In this document: one piece after another, positions 43,381 through 52,428 of the stretch
Layout of the letters: each line of letters starts with the position of its first letter
Position numbering within the stretch: position 1 is the stretch's first letter
Assembly (NCBI RefSeq): GCF_004295585.1
Contig: NZ_AP019400.1
Location: 959,501 to 1,023,500, forward strand
Source: Cohnella abietis
GTDB taxonomy: Bacteria; Bacillota; Bacilli; Paenibacillales; Paenibacillaceae
DNA: 64,000 nt
Direction of reading: 5' to 3'
Program-made: the position numbers and the translations under genes
Notes under the pieces: generated by a model
What the model saw: the letters and a program-made list of their open reading frames with translations, nothing else
The model's database searches: none
Told to the model about the DNA's origin: nothing

Positions 43381-45134
43381 TTCCTTTGATCCTAAGAAAA
43401 TCGGATGCTTATATCCCATTGAGGTATAAACTGCTCATCTCCTATCTGCTGCTCGTCCTGACACCCGTTATTGTTATCGGAACCTATGCTTATATTACCT
43501 CGGTTAATTCAAGCGAGGAGCATACCCGAAGCAATCTTGAGATCGCTGTTAAGCAGATCGGCAGCAACGTGGACTTCCGCCTGGCAGATGTCATTCGCGG
43601 GTCGGAGGATATTTTTGCGGATCAATCGTTATCCCGCATATTATCCGGCTATTATTTGGACTACGAAAAATATAAGATCATGACGCAATACATTTTGCCG
43701 AAGATAGAATCTGCGGTCAATTTGCCCTTTCTCGACGCGAAGCTGTCCATATACTTGAATAATACGAATATTAGTGAATTCTATTACGATGATCGTAAGC
43801 CTAGCGAAGGAGAAGGGCGCCAGTACTCGATATATCATATTAACAGAATTGAAAATGCAATCTGGTACAAGTCTCTGAAGTTGAATTATGAGACACAGGA
43901 GTGGATACAGATCGAGAGCGACGTTACTAACGGCAAGATCTCGTTCGTACGTCCTGTTATTAATTATGAGACCTTGCTGCCTATCGGACTCATTAAGATG
44001 AATGTGAATTTGAAAGATATTTTTTACGATGTTGATTTTACGAAGCTAGGTAAGGATAGTCTACTTTTTGTCGTTGACGGCAACAATCAGCTGCTTTATG
44101 CAAGCTCGCGGGTTGATAGCGAATCTAATCTCTTGTCGGGGGCTAAGGGCGGATATGTTAGCCAGCCTAATCAATACATGCAGATTAAGCAGAAGATTTC
44201 CAACATGGATGCGAGCATCATTGCTTGGGTACCTACGTCATCCTTCCAAGAAAACTCACAGAAGGTTCGTAATCTTACCATTCTCATTTGTATGCTGAGT
44301 CTCCTGGTACTCACGTTGATTAGCTGGCTTATGTCTCGCTATTTCTCTAAGAGATTCCTGAAGCTGATCCGATCCTTGACCGCCTTTAAGGAAGGGGATT
44401 TCCACAAGCGGATGGTTGTACCGGGCAAGGATGAGTTTTCACAAATCGGGCAAGCCTTTAATGATATGGCCTCTAATATGGAAAGTCTCATTAGTGAGGT
44501 TTATTTGAGCAAGCTGGAGAAAAAGGAAGTCGAGCTTCAGGTACTCCATTCTCAAATGAATCCTCATTTCTTGTACAACACGTTCTCCTCTATCAGTCGA
44601 ATGGCTAAGCTAGGGGAAATTGAGAAAATGCATGAAATGATACGTGAATTAGCGAAATTCTACCGGTTGACGCTTAACAAAGGAGAAATGATTATCTCTC
44701 TGGAGAAGGAGCTACAAATTATACAATCCTATGTCGACATCCAGCGGATCAAATTCGGCAACCGGGTTGTTGTAACCTACGAAATCGACGAGACCCTATT
44801 GGAGTTGGATACGGTAAAATTTATTTTGCAGCCGTTTGTCGAGAATGTGCTTGAGCACGCGTGGTACGATGACGAGATTCATCTCATCATTCGAATCGGG
44901 GTGGACGGGAATGACATTTGCTTAGAGGTGCAGGACAACGGTCTCGGTATGAAGCAGGAGTCGATTGAACAGGTGCTGGATCCTTCGGAGAAAGGTATCG
45001 GCTACGGCATTCGGAATGTCGATCAAAGAATTAAGCTTCAATTCGGCAAAGGCTACGGGGTTAGCATTGAAAGCGTAGTTGGGGAAGGCACTAAGGTACA
45101 AATTCGTTTTCCTAAGTACAGGCATTCAAACTAG
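43377..45134 (+). CDS. YesM-type sensor histidine kinase
   Basis: This 585-aa kinase begins at a TTG overlapping the regulator stop (TTGA). It has two membrane segments (about 18-38 and 298-318) enclosing an extracellular Cache-like sensor region, a HAMP domain (YFSKRFLKLIRSLTAFKEGD), the His_kinase motif HSQMNPHFLYNTFSSISRMA with the phospho-acceptor His, and a HATPase domain (FVENVLEHAW, GLGMKQESIE). It probably senses an extracellular sugar, possibly through the cognate binding protein. Confidence 0.93.
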   Translation: MIPLILRKSDAYIPLRYKLLISYLLLVLTPVIVIGTYAYITSVNSSEEHTRSNLEIAVKQIGSNVDFRLADVIRGSEDIFADQSLSRILSGYYLDYEKYKIMTQYILPKIESAVNLPFLDAKLSIYLNNTNISEFYYDDRKPSEGEGRQYSIYHINRIENAIWYKSLKLNYETQEWIQIESDVTNGKISFVRPVINYETLLPIGLIKMNVNLKDIFYDVDFTKLGKDSLLFVVDGNNQLLYASSRVDSESNLLSGAKGGYVSQPNQYMQIKQKISNMDASIIAWVPTSSFQENSQKVRNLTILICMLSLLVLTLISWLMSRYFSKRFLKLIRSLTAFKEGDFHKRMVVPGKDEFSQIGQAFNDMASNMESLISEVYLSKLEKKEVELQVLHSQMNPHFLYNTFSSISRMAKLGEIEKMHEMIRELAKFYRLTLNKGEMIISLEKELQIIQSYVDIQRIKFGNRVVVTYEIDETLLELDTVKFILQPFVENVLEHAWYDDEIHLIIRIGVDGNDICLEVQDNGLGMKQESIEQVLDPSEKGIGYGIRNVDQRIKLQFGKGYGVSIESVVGEGTKVQIRFPKYRHSN

Positions 45135-45176
45135 GAAAAAGCGACTTGCAAAAACAGAAGGATAATGATAATATTC

Positions 45177-45195
45177 TGTTTGAACGTTCATTCAA
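45177..45195. promoter_or_regulatory. TetR operator upstream of its own gene
   Basis: TGTTTGAACGTTCATTCAA contains the perfect palindrome TGAACGTTCA and shares 15 of 19 positions with the palindrome before the MMPL gene (45858). This is the standard arrangement for an autoregulated TetR-exporter pair. Confidence 0.8.
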
Positions 45196-45237
45196 CTTTA
45201 CCGTTTGCAAAAACTATACTATGCAGGGTGTGAGCCG

Positions 45238-45831
45238 ATGACAGATGCAGACAAAAGAGACAGAATAATTGCGGCCGCTTATGACGTATTATCTAAGAAG
45301 GGTTTTGATAAAGCCTCTACTAAGGAAATAGCGAATACAGCTGGAGTGGCACAGGGCCTGATCAATTATTATTTTCCAAGCAAGGATTTACTGTTCGCTG
45401 AAGTGTTCCGTCGGGAAACAAAGAAGTATTGTGCTACATTCGGACCATTGGCTCTAGACGGTAAACCACTATCGATTACGAGCATAGCGGGAATGCTTGA
45501 AGAGCCTAAGAGCAGGGCTTTGCAGGAGCCAGAATGGTTTAGGCTTCGCTACGAGCTGTCGGCAATTGGGCTGCGGAATGACAATGCTAAAGAAATATTG
45601 AAAGAAATGCTTACCACGAAAAAACAGCATATTAGCGCCGTGATCCAATCTATAGAAAAGGTGTCACCGGAGCAAGCCGATACACTGGCATCTATTCTAT
45701 ACGCTGTCATTGATGGCTTGGGCTTGCAGAAGGTTGCGGACCCTGAGTTTAAGTATGATGAAGCTTATGGAATGCTGGCAGGTATGCTGGGTGCTTATTA
45801 TCAAATGATCAGTAAGAAAGAAGAAGCCTAA
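45238..45831 (+). CDS. TetR-family transcriptional repressor
   Basis: This 197-aa regulator has an N-terminal helix-turn-helix (residues 7-53, KGFDKASTKEIANTAGVAQG, LINYYFPSKDLLFAEVF) and an all-helical ligand domain. ATG at 45238 follows GGTGTGAGCCG; the frame stays open 11 codons upstream without a site. It precedes an MMPL exporter gene and probably represses it and itself through the shared 19-bp dyad; the inducer is likely an exported lipid or drug. Confidence 0.9.
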   Translation: MTDADKRDRIIAAAYDVLSKKGFDKASTKEIANTAGVAQGLINYYFPSKDLLFAEVFRRETKKYCATFGPLALDGKPLSITSIAGMLEEPKSRALQEPEWFRLRYELSAIGLRNDNAKEILKEMLTTKKQHISAVIQSIEKVSPEQADTLASILYAVIDGLGLQKVADPEFKYDEAYGMLAGMLGAYYQMISKKEEA

Positions 45832-45848
45832 GCAAGGTGCTTCTTTTT
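45821..45848 (+). terminator. Terminator overlapping the tetR stop codon
   Basis: AAGAAGC pairs with GCTTCTT followed by TTTTAT. It separates tetR from the MMPL gene, which then has its own operator. Confidence 0.65.
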
Positions 45849-45857
45849 ATTAGTAAT

Positions 45858-45876
45858 TGTTTGAATGGTCAAACAA
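45858..45876. promoter_or_regulatory. TetR operator before the MMPL exporter gene
   Basis: TGTTTGAATGGTCAAACAA is a palindrome with arms TTGTTTGA/TCAAACAA and lies about 30 bp before the exporter start codon. Confidence 0.8.
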
Positions 45877-45905
45877 GAAAAGAAAAAGAGAAAGACGGTG
45901 GAGAG

Positions 45906-48191
45906 ATGCACGCATTACTACAAGGTTGGGGAAAAGCTCTTTATAAGGTTAGATGGGTTATTGTGGTTGCTTGGATTGTGGTTGCCTTGCTCGGAGGTTA
46001 TGCCTTCGGAAAGCTAACCCCGCTGCTTAGCGGTGGAGGCTGGGAGGTTCCGAATTCGCAATCGCTCACAGCAGGTAAGCTTCTGGCATCGGAGTTTGAA
46101 GGTAGGTCAGAAAGCTCAATGACTTTAGTGCTCCGGGACCCGGAGCATGCGGTAGGCTCATCAGAATATAACGACAAGCTGAAGCAGATCGTTGATCGGT
46201 TGGAGACGGAGGAAGGCGTATCTGGTGTGTTCAGCGTGCTTACCGCTTCTAAGGGAATCGGCTCCGGTCTAGTCGGGAAAGACCCTAATCTCAGCATTGC
46301 GTTCGTCAATATGGATATGAAATTAGATTTTGTAATAAACAAAGCACCTGATTATCAGAAGCGGGTTGTAGATCAGGCTAAAAGCCTTGGAGTTGAAGCG
46401 TATCTAGTAGGCGGAGCGGCATTCTGGGGTGAAAGCAGTGTACAGAGCCAGCAAGGGCTGGCCAAGGCTGAGTTAATTGTGTTTCCGCTAATTATCATTA
46501 TTCTTCTTCTCGTATTCCGTTCTATTGTAGCAACTGTTATTCCATTGATTGTTACGATTGCATCTGTGCTTGCAGCTATGGGTATCGTATACTTGGTGGC
46601 GCTGCAAGTGGACCTCTCGGTATTTGTAACCAATTCCGCAATGATGTTAGGGCTTGGTGTAGGAATAGACTATTCTCTCTTCATGGTCAGCAGGTTTAAG
46701 AATGAGCTTATAGCTAATGGGAACAACAAACAAGATGCAATAGTGAAAACATTGGGGACGGCTGGTCATACGGTATTTTTCTCAGGGATTACGGTTATCG
46801 CCGCGCTTTCTGCCTTATTCATCGTCCCATTGGCTGCCATTAAAGCCATTGCATTCGGAGGTATTGTCGTTGTGTTCGTGGCAGGGCTGGCTAGCTTGAC
46901 TCTGCTTCCTGCCGTGCTTGTCATTCTAGGTGCTCGGATTAACAAGGGAAGTATTCCGTTCCTGCGTCCTCGTCAAAGCACGAAAGTAAGCGGCTGGAAG
47001 CGTTGGACCAAAGCAATCATGCGTCGTCCAGTGCTGTTCCTAGTTCTTACAGTAATAGCTTTAGGAGCATTGGCTAGTCCTGCACTTGATATGAAGCTGG
47101 ATTCCCCAGACATACGTATGCTGCCAGCGGACACGTCAGTTCGGACGGGATTTAAACTGATGGAGAAATCTTTCGGCGTTGGCGCGTCAAATCAAGTGAG
47201 CATTGTGCTTCATAACGATGGCAAGGATTTAAGCACGCCAGATTCGCTTACTAAGATAAATGAGCTTCAAGCCGAACTAGGGAAACAAGCCCATGTCGCA
47301 GGTGTAACCTCCGTTAGCTCCTTTTTCCCAGGGATGGATACGAGCATCGTGTCTGGATTACTAGGTGCAGGCGGAAGTGCTTTGCCAGCTGATGTTAGCT
47401 TAATGGCCAATCGTTACGTCAGTCGTGACCGCCATACGGTTTTGTTGGAAGTAGCGCTGGATCAATACGGATCTAGTGATATCGGCAGGGATGTGGTGAA
47501 GCATCTAAGAGATACGATGCTACCGGGGTTTGATTTGCCAGAGGGGACCTCGTTCAGCATTGGCGGGGAAACGATGGCCGGGATGGATGCTTCTAAGGCA
47601 ATTAACGATAGCTTACTGCCTGCGCTGAGTATCATGCTTGTCTTGATTTTTATCATTCTGGTCTTCTCCTTTAAGAGCATATTGCTACCCCTTAAGGCGA
47701 TTATTCTGAATTTATTATCGGTAGCTGCTACCTACGGTATTCTCGTATTTGTGTTCGCGCTCGGACACGGATCGGAAATATTCAATGTGGAAGCTAACGG
47801 CTATATCATTCACTTCGTTCCTGTGCTGCTGCTTGCTTTGTTGTTCGGTCTCAGTACCGATTATGAAGTGTTTCTCGTTAGCCGTATTAAAGAAGAGTAC
47901 GATCTAAGCGGAGAGCATGAAGAAAGTATTGCCGAAGGTATGGAAAAGACGGGTCCTCTTATTACCGGTGCCGCTATATTAATGGTTGCTGTATTCTCTG
48001 GATTCGCATTCTCCGGTGTGCTTCCGATTCAGATGCTCGGCTTTGGAATGGCTGTGGCGATTGCGATCGATTCAACAATCGTTCGGATGCTTTTGGTACC
48101 TGTAACTATGAAGCTGCTTGGACGGTTAAGCTGGTGGTTTCCGGGACGAAGTAACAAACCTGATTCCTCAAAGCCGAATGAGACTAACTAG
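45906..48191 (+). CDS. MMPL/RND-family exporter
   Basis: This 761-aa polytopic protein has about 12 membrane segments arranged as two halves, each with a large extracellular loop after the first segment. It shows MMPL motifs such as GLGVGIDYSLFMVSRFKNEL in the first half and LLFGLSTDYEVFLVSRIKEE in the second, with the conserved Asp-Tyr pairs of the proton relay. It should export lipids or hydrophobic drugs using the proton gradient. ATG at 45906 is chosen with GGTGGAG immediately upstream; the frame is open 23 codons further but overlaps the operator. Confidence 0.93.
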   Translation: MHALLQGWGKALYKVRWVIVVAWIVVALLGGYAFGKLTPLLSGGGWEVPNSQSLTAGKLLASEFEGRSESSMTLVLRDPEHAVGSSEYNDKLKQIVDRLETEEGVSGVFSVLTASKGIGSGLVGKDPNLSIAFVNMDMKLDFVINKAPDYQKRVVDQAKSLGVEAYLVGGAAFWGESSVQSQQGLAKAELIVFPLIIIILLLVFRSIVATVIPLIVTIASVLAAMGIVYLVALQVDLSVFVTNSAMMLGLGVGIDYSLFMVSRFKNELIANGNNKQDAIVKTLGTAGHTVFFSGITVIAALSALFIVPLAAIKAIAFGGIVVVFVAGLASLTLLPAVLVILGARINKGSIPFLRPRQSTKVSGWKRWTKAIMRRPVLFLVLTVIALGALASPALDMKLDSPDIRMLPADTSVRTGFKLMEKSFGVGASNQVSIVLHNDGKDLSTPDSLTKINELQAELGKQAHVAGVTSVSSFFPGMDTSIVSGLLGAGGSALPADVSLMANRYVSRDRHTVLLEVALDQYGSSDIGRDVVKHLRDTMLPGFDLPEGTSFSIGGETMAGMDASKAINDSLLPALSIMLVLIFIILVFSFKSILLPLKAIILNLLSVAATYGILVFVFALGHGSEIFNVEANGYIIHFVPVLLLALLFGLSTDYEVFLVSRIKEEYDLSGEHEESIAEGMEKTGPLITGAAILMVAVFSGFAFSGVLPIQMLGFGMAVAIAIDSTIVRMLLVPVTMKLLGRLSWWFPGRSNKPDSSKPNETN

Positions 48192-48218
48192 GGTATTCGA
48201 TAAAACAAATTGTTGATG

Positions 48219-48271
48219 AAGAAGCTTGTCCAATGCGGAGTACTAGCTACCGTGGGCAGGCTTCTTTTTTT
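48219..48271 (+). terminator. Terminator of the MMPL gene
   Basis: AAGAAGCTTGTCC pairs with GGGCAGGCTTCTT and is followed by seven T. Confidence 0.85.
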
Positions 48272-48279
48272 AATTGTTT

Positions 48280-48294
48280 TTGTAAGCGATTACC
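48280..48294. promoter_or_regulatory. Possible cre site before the LacI gene
   Basis: TTGTAAGCGATTACC agrees with WTGNAANCGNWWNCA except at the last base, consistent with CcpA control of this sugar locus. Confidence 0.5.
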
Positions 48295-48392
48295 GTAAGG
48301 GAGGCAATTACCGCTCAGCTTTCGCACGCAACCTTTGGGCAACGTTTTGTTTGACAGAAGCCGCTCTGATTGGCTATGATGAAGAAGTTATA

Positions 48393-48404
48393 TTTGGGCC
48401 CAAA
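48393..48404. promoter_or_regulatory. LacI-type operator upstream of the lacI-family gene
   Basis: The perfect palindrome TTTGGGCCCAAA lies 20 bp before the regulator start codon and recurs (11 of 12 bases) before the GH4 gene at 49646. Confidence 0.7.
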
Positions 48405-48423
48405 AATTCAAGGTGGTGAAACA

Positions 48424-49470
48424 ATGGCTACTTTAAAAGATATTGCGGAAAAGGTAGGCGTCTCGATATCGACCGTATCCCGGGTGCTGAACAACGATGA
48501 CAGCAAAATCGTCAACGCGATCACGAAGGAGAAAATAGTGGTCACCGCCAAAGAGCTGGGTTATCGGACTAGCGGCTGGTCAAGGCGGTCGAAGGGGGAC
48601 GGAGGAGCGAAGCCTGCGGTAACGAAACGTGCCGGGTGCATCATCTCGCTTCCACAGGAAAATTATTCGTACCCGTACTTTTCGCTAGTGTTAAAAGGAA
48701 TAGAGAAAGGGCTTGCCGATCGGGGATACGGGCTGGCCTTCATTCATACGAGGGACGAGCTTCGGGACCCTTCCGTTCAGCAGCAGATTATTCAGGATAG
48801 CCACGTAGATGGAGTGATCATCATCGAGGGAATCGACCCTCCTATCTATGATTCGCTGAAGAAACATATTCCTACGATTGTTGGCGTTGATGTGAACGAC
48901 CCGACCATCCCTACGGTATCGTATGACAGGGTTTCGGCTTCGCAAGCGGCCGTCAAGCATTTGATCGAGCAAGGGCACCGGAAGATCGGATTCATTGGAG
49001 GGCTTGGGCTATCGGGCGATATTTTTCGTGAAAAACGGTTCCGGGGCTATCGTTATGCGCTGTTGGAAGCGGAAATTGAGCTGGAGAATAAGTGGATTCT
49101 GAACGCTGAATGGCAAATCGAGACCAGCTTTGAATTGATGAGCGAATTAGTGAAGGGACCGCGGACCGAATTGCCAACGGCATTCTTCGTGGCGAGCGAC
49201 GTTATGGCCATCGCGGCGATGCGGGCGGTTACGGAAGTCGGCTTGCGCGTTCCGGAAGACATCGCCTTCTTCGGTGTGGACAACATTGATATTTCACAAT
49301 ATACGTCACCGCCGTTATCAACAATTCACGTGCCTAAATATGAGATCGGGCAGACGGCGGCCTATTTATTGTCCGACTATCTGGAGGGAAAGCTAACATT
49401 TCCGATAAAGGCGCTGCTTCCCTATGATTTGAAAATCAGGCGTTCTTCCGTTAAAGAGCAGAACCTGTAA
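48424..49470 (+). CDS. LacI-family transcriptional regulator
   Basis: This 348-aa repressor has an N-terminal LacI helix-turn-helix (ATLKDIAEKVGVSISTVSRV) with hinge helix and a periplasmic-binding-protein-like sugar domain (GVIIIEGIDPPIYDSLKKHI, IGFIGGLGLSGDIFREKRFR, FGVDNIDISQYTSPPLSTIH). ATG follows AAGGTGG; an in-frame ATG 18 codons earlier overlaps the operator. It is the first gene of a saccharide cluster. From here on the coding sequence appears richer in G/C at third positions than the preceding genes. Confidence 0.93.
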   Translation: MATLKDIAEKVGVSISTVSRVLNNDDSKIVNAITKEKIVVTAKELGYRTSGWSRRSKGDGGAKPAVTKRAGCIISLPQENYSYPYFSLVLKGIEKGLADRGYGLAFIHTRDELRDPSVQQQIIQDSHVDGVIIIEGIDPPIYDSLKKHIPTIVGVDVNDPTIPTVSYDRVSASQAAVKHLIEQGHRKIGFIGGLGLSGDIFREKRFRGYRYALLEAEIELENKWILNAEWQIETSFELMSELVKGPRTELPTAFFVASDVMAIAAMRAVTEVGLRVPEDIAFFGVDNIDISQYTSPPLSTIHVPKYEIGQTAAYLLSDYLEGKLTFPIKALLPYDLKIRRSSVKEQNL

Positions 49471-49498
49471 AAACGTGCTTGCGATAGACTGATTTGAA

Positions 49499-49546
49499 GG
49501 AGCTGTTCCCCCTGCGCTTAGAGGGGAGCAGCTCTTTCTTTTTGTT
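49499..49546 (+). terminator. Terminator of the lacI-family gene
   Basis: GGAGCTGTTCCCCCT pairs with GAGGGGAGCAGCTC, followed by TTTCTTTTTG. Confidence 0.88.
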
Positions 49547-49568
49547 TCACAGGAAATGAACTTTCTCA

Positions 49569-49656
49569 TTGACTTTTTTACCCATAAGGAGATAAGATTG
49601 ACTTAGAAAAGTTTGGGGCAAAAAATAGTGCAAATAAGCAAAAACTTTGGGCCCAA
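49569..49656 (+). promoter_or_regulatory. GH4 operon promoter region with LacI-type operator
   Basis: A -35-like TTGACT (49569-49574) and -10-like ATAAGA/TAAGAT (about 49593-49599) precede the palindrome TTTGGGCCCAA at 49646-49656, which lies 28 bp before the GH4 start and matches the palindrome upstream of the regulator. The operator assignment is stronger than the promoter assignment. Confidence 0.6.
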
Positions 49657-49683
49657 CAAAAAAGCATACAAAGGGGTGCATCC

Positions 49684-50988
49684 ATGAACAAAGTAACGAT
49701 TATAGGCGCAGGAAGCAGTTTCACCAAAAATCTCGTCGTCGATATGATCAATATTCCGAATTTGGGCGACGATGTAACGGTCGGTTTAATCGACCTTGAT
49801 CCCGGTCGTTTGAACTTAGCCAAGCAATTGGTGGAGAAGGTCATTGCTCTGGCGGGTAGGAAGTGGCAGGTTATTGCCTCTACGGACCGCAAGGAAGTGC
49901 TTCCGGACTCGAGATTTGTTATTAATCAAATTGAAGTCCACGGGCTGCAGACGGTCAAGTTCGAATATGAAATCCCGCTGAAATATGGAGTGAAGCAATG
50001 TATCGGCGATACGCTCGGTCCAGGAGGGTTATTCAAAACGCTGAGAACGCTTCCAGCTTGGCTTGAAATTATCCGGGATGTCGAAACCTATTGTCCGGAT
50101 TGCGTGATCTTGAACTATACAAACCCGATGTCCGCGGTTACGTTAGCTACCGTCAAATCGACACAGATTCCCATTGTCGGCTTGTGTCACTCCATTCAGA
50201 ATTCGTCCGCGCAGCTTGCGAAGTACTTAGACGTGCCTTACGAAGAACTGAAGTGGAGAGCTGGAGGCATCAACCATATGTCTTGGTTCTTAGAGCTATC
50301 GCACAATGGACGGGATTTGTATCCGGATCTTAAGGAACGGATGAAAAACCCCGAGCTGCTGAGGAAAGATCCGGTGAGACTGGATGCCATGCAATACTTA
50401 GGGGCATTCGTATCTGAATCAAGCGGCCATTTCTCGGAATACATTCCTTATTATCGCAAGCGCGAGGATTTGCTCGAACGTCATTGCGGGGTCGGATACA
50501 ACGGAGGCACCGGGTTTTACGCCAATAACTGGCCGAAATGGAGACAAGAGAACGACGAGCAAATTTTGAAAAGGATTTCCGGGCAGGAAGAAATCGACTT
50601 CGAATCGTCCAACGAGTATGCGGCCGTTATTATGGACGCGATGATCAATAACACGCCTAAGGTCATTTACGGCAACGTTGCAAATACCGGATTGATCGAT
50701 AACCTGTCGAATGAAGGGGTCGTCGAGGTAGCATGTCTAATTGATCGCAATGGCATTCACCCGACTCACTTCGGAAGACTTCCCGAGCATTTGGCGGCAT
50801 TGTGCCGAAGCAACATGGCCTTCTTCGAGCTGGCGGTGTCCGCTGTGCTGAACAACGATAAGGAAGCTGCGCTTCATGCGCTTATGATTGACCCACTTAC
50901 ATCTGCAGTCTGCTCCCTTGATGAAATCAAAGCGATGTTCGATGAATTGTACGAGGCGGAGAAGCCGTATATCGCGGAGCTGCGTTAA
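49684..50988 (+). CDS. Glycoside hydrolase family 4, alpha-galactosidase/alpha-galacturonidase type
   Basis: This 434-aa NAD/Mn-dependent enzyme has the Rossmann motif IIGAGSSFTKN (residues 6-16), NYTNPMSAVTLA (144-155), and metal ligands Cys168 (VGLCHSIQ) and His198 (GGINHMSW). The GLCHS-Q and GINHMSW forms are those of the MelA/LplD/AglA branch acting on alpha-galactosides or alpha-uronides, not of the phospho-beta-glucosidase branch represented at 13518. That suits import of unphosphorylated saccharide by the ABC system encoded downstream. AAAGGGG lies nine bases before the ATG. Confidence 0.9.
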   Translation: MNKVTIIGAGSSFTKNLVVDMINIPNLGDDVTVGLIDLDPGRLNLAKQLVEKVIALAGRKWQVIASTDRKEVLPDSRFVINQIEVHGLQTVKFEYEIPLKYGVKQCIGDTLGPGGLFKTLRTLPAWLEIIRDVETYCPDCVILNYTNPMSAVTLATVKSTQIPIVGLCHSIQNSSAQLAKYLDVPYEELKWRAGGINHMSWFLELSHNGRDLYPDLKERMKNPELLRKDPVRLDAMQYLGAFVSESSGHFSEYIPYYRKREDLLERHCGVGYNGGTGFYANNWPKWRQENDEQILKRISGQEEIDFESSNEYAAVIMDAMINNTPKVIYGNVANTGLIDNLSNEGVVEVACLIDRNGIHPTHFGRLPEHLAALCRSNMAFFELAVSAVLNNDKEAALHALMIDPLTSAVCSLDEIKAMFDELYEAEKPYIAELR

Positions 50989-51060
50989 CTTGCTATAGCA
51001 AAAAGGCATTGCATTTACATTGCATTTATCCATAATCTATCCATTCAGGGGGAACGTTTC

Positions 51061-52362
51061 ATGAAAAAGACGTTTGCGATGATATTGGCTCTAATAATGA
51101 TGGTAAGCATTGTTCTTGCGGGCTGTTCCAAGAGCGGCAATAACGATAGCACAGCAAATGCTGGACAGAGCGGGGACAAGCCGATCAAGCTCGTCTGGTG
51201 GGTTCACGAAAACCCTTCGTTCGTCGATGCTAACAAGAAAATGATTGAAGAGTATAAGAAGGTTAAGCCGAATGTAACGATTGATCTTCAGGTATTCCCG
51301 TACGATGCGTTTATCCAGAAAATTAGAGTATCTATGAATACGAATACGGCTCCCGATATCGTTCAAATGTTCGGTACTTGGGTGCGTGAGTATGCCAAAA
51401 ACGGTTTGTTGGAGCCGTCTTCGAACGGGGCTGCGCTTGAAGCGGAAATTTACCCTGCGGCCATCGGCGGTTTCCAATACGAAGGCAAAGTCTATGGCGC
51501 ACCGCACGAATTCAACATTGAGAACGGGGCAGCGCTTAGGTACCCTAAAAAGTTCAAGGAAGCAGGCATTGAGAAGGACCCTTCGACTTGGGCAGAACTT
51601 ATTGAAGATGCTAAGAAGCTGACGAAACGCGATGGAAATAAAATTACCGTCAGAGGCTTGGATATCACCTCCAACGACAGCGTTGTTTTCTACTTCCTTT
51701 CGATGATTCAACAGCAGGGCTCCGATTTCTGGAACGAAGATCAGTCGCAGGTCCGTTTAACGACTCCGGAAGCCGTTAAAGCGATGCAGGAGTTGGTTGA
51801 TCTGGTTCAAGTGCATAAGGTAACCGACTTGACGAAGCTGGGCACGCCGGACGAACCTTACATCGTTTTCTACAAGGGAATGTCGGCAATGACGACAGCC
51901 GGACCTTGGACGATTGCCGAAGGGCAGAACACGTATAACGTTCAAGATTTTGATTATATGCCGATTCCGTCCTATACGGATAAGCCTCCCGTGTTCAGCT
52001 CTGAATCGGGCTGGGGGGAAGTCGTGTCTAGCAGGAGCTCGAATGCGCAAGCCGCGTGGGAATTCGTTCAATTCATGACGGAGGATGAGAACGCATCCGC
52101 TTGGAACCTTCGTACTTCGTCTATTCCCGCCAAGAAGAAGGTTGCAGAAGATCCGAAATATCTTGAACGCGCGCCAATGGTCAAAGCTGTCCTAGATATT
52201 TTGCCTAACGGGAGTTGGATCGGACCTTTGGCCGACCGCGATTATTTTTTCAAGGCGATCAATGACGCTTACGCCCAAATCACTTATGGGAAAGTCAACG
52301 TTCAGGATGGCTTGAAGACAGCGGAAAACGACATCAACAAGATGCTGAAGGCTAAGCAGTAG
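51061..52362 (+). CDS. Sugar-binding lipoprotein of third ABC importer
   Basis: This 433-aa family 1 solute-binding protein has a lipobox VLAGC (about Cys21) and a Ser/Asn/Gly tether. Characteristic blocks are KPNVTIDLQVFPYDAFIQKI near the N-terminus, MFGTWVREYAKNGLLEP, and WEFVQFMTEDENASAWNLRT. GGGGGAACG precedes the ATG. It lies between GH4 and two permease genes and is followed by an intercistronic hairpin. Confidence 0.92.
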   Translation: MKKTFAMILALIMMVSIVLAGCSKSGNNDSTANAGQSGDKPIKLVWWVHENPSFVDANKKMIEEYKKVKPNVTIDLQVFPYDAFIQKIRVSMNTNTAPDIVQMFGTWVREYAKNGLLEPSSNGAALEAEIYPAAIGGFQYEGKVYGAPHEFNIENGAALRYPKKFKEAGIEKDPSTWAELIEDAKKLTKRDGNKITVRGLDITSNDSVVFYFLSMIQQQGSDFWNEDQSQVRLTTPEAVKAMQELVDLVQVHKVTDLTKLGTPDEPYIVFYKGMSAMTTAGPWTIAEGQNTYNVQDFDYMPIPSYTDKPPVFSSESGWGEVVSSRSSNAQAAWEFVQFMTEDENASAWNLRTSSIPAKKKVAEDPKYLERAPMVKAVLDILPNGSWIGPLADRDYFFKAINDAYAQITYGKVNVQDGLKTAENDINKMLKAKQ

Positions 52363-52375
52363 CGATGATTGAAAG

Positions 52376-52402
52376 GTCGGGAGGCGTGATTGGCCTCCCG
52401 AC
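52376..52402 (+). promoter_or_regulatory. Intercistronic hairpin after the binding-protein gene
   Basis: GTCGGGAGGC pairs perfectly with GCCTCCCGAC over a 7-base loop, without a T tract, just before the first permease gene. The same placement is seen at 6210. Confidence 0.7.
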
Positions 52403-52428
52403 GCTTATATTTGGAGGCGGTCCTTAAG

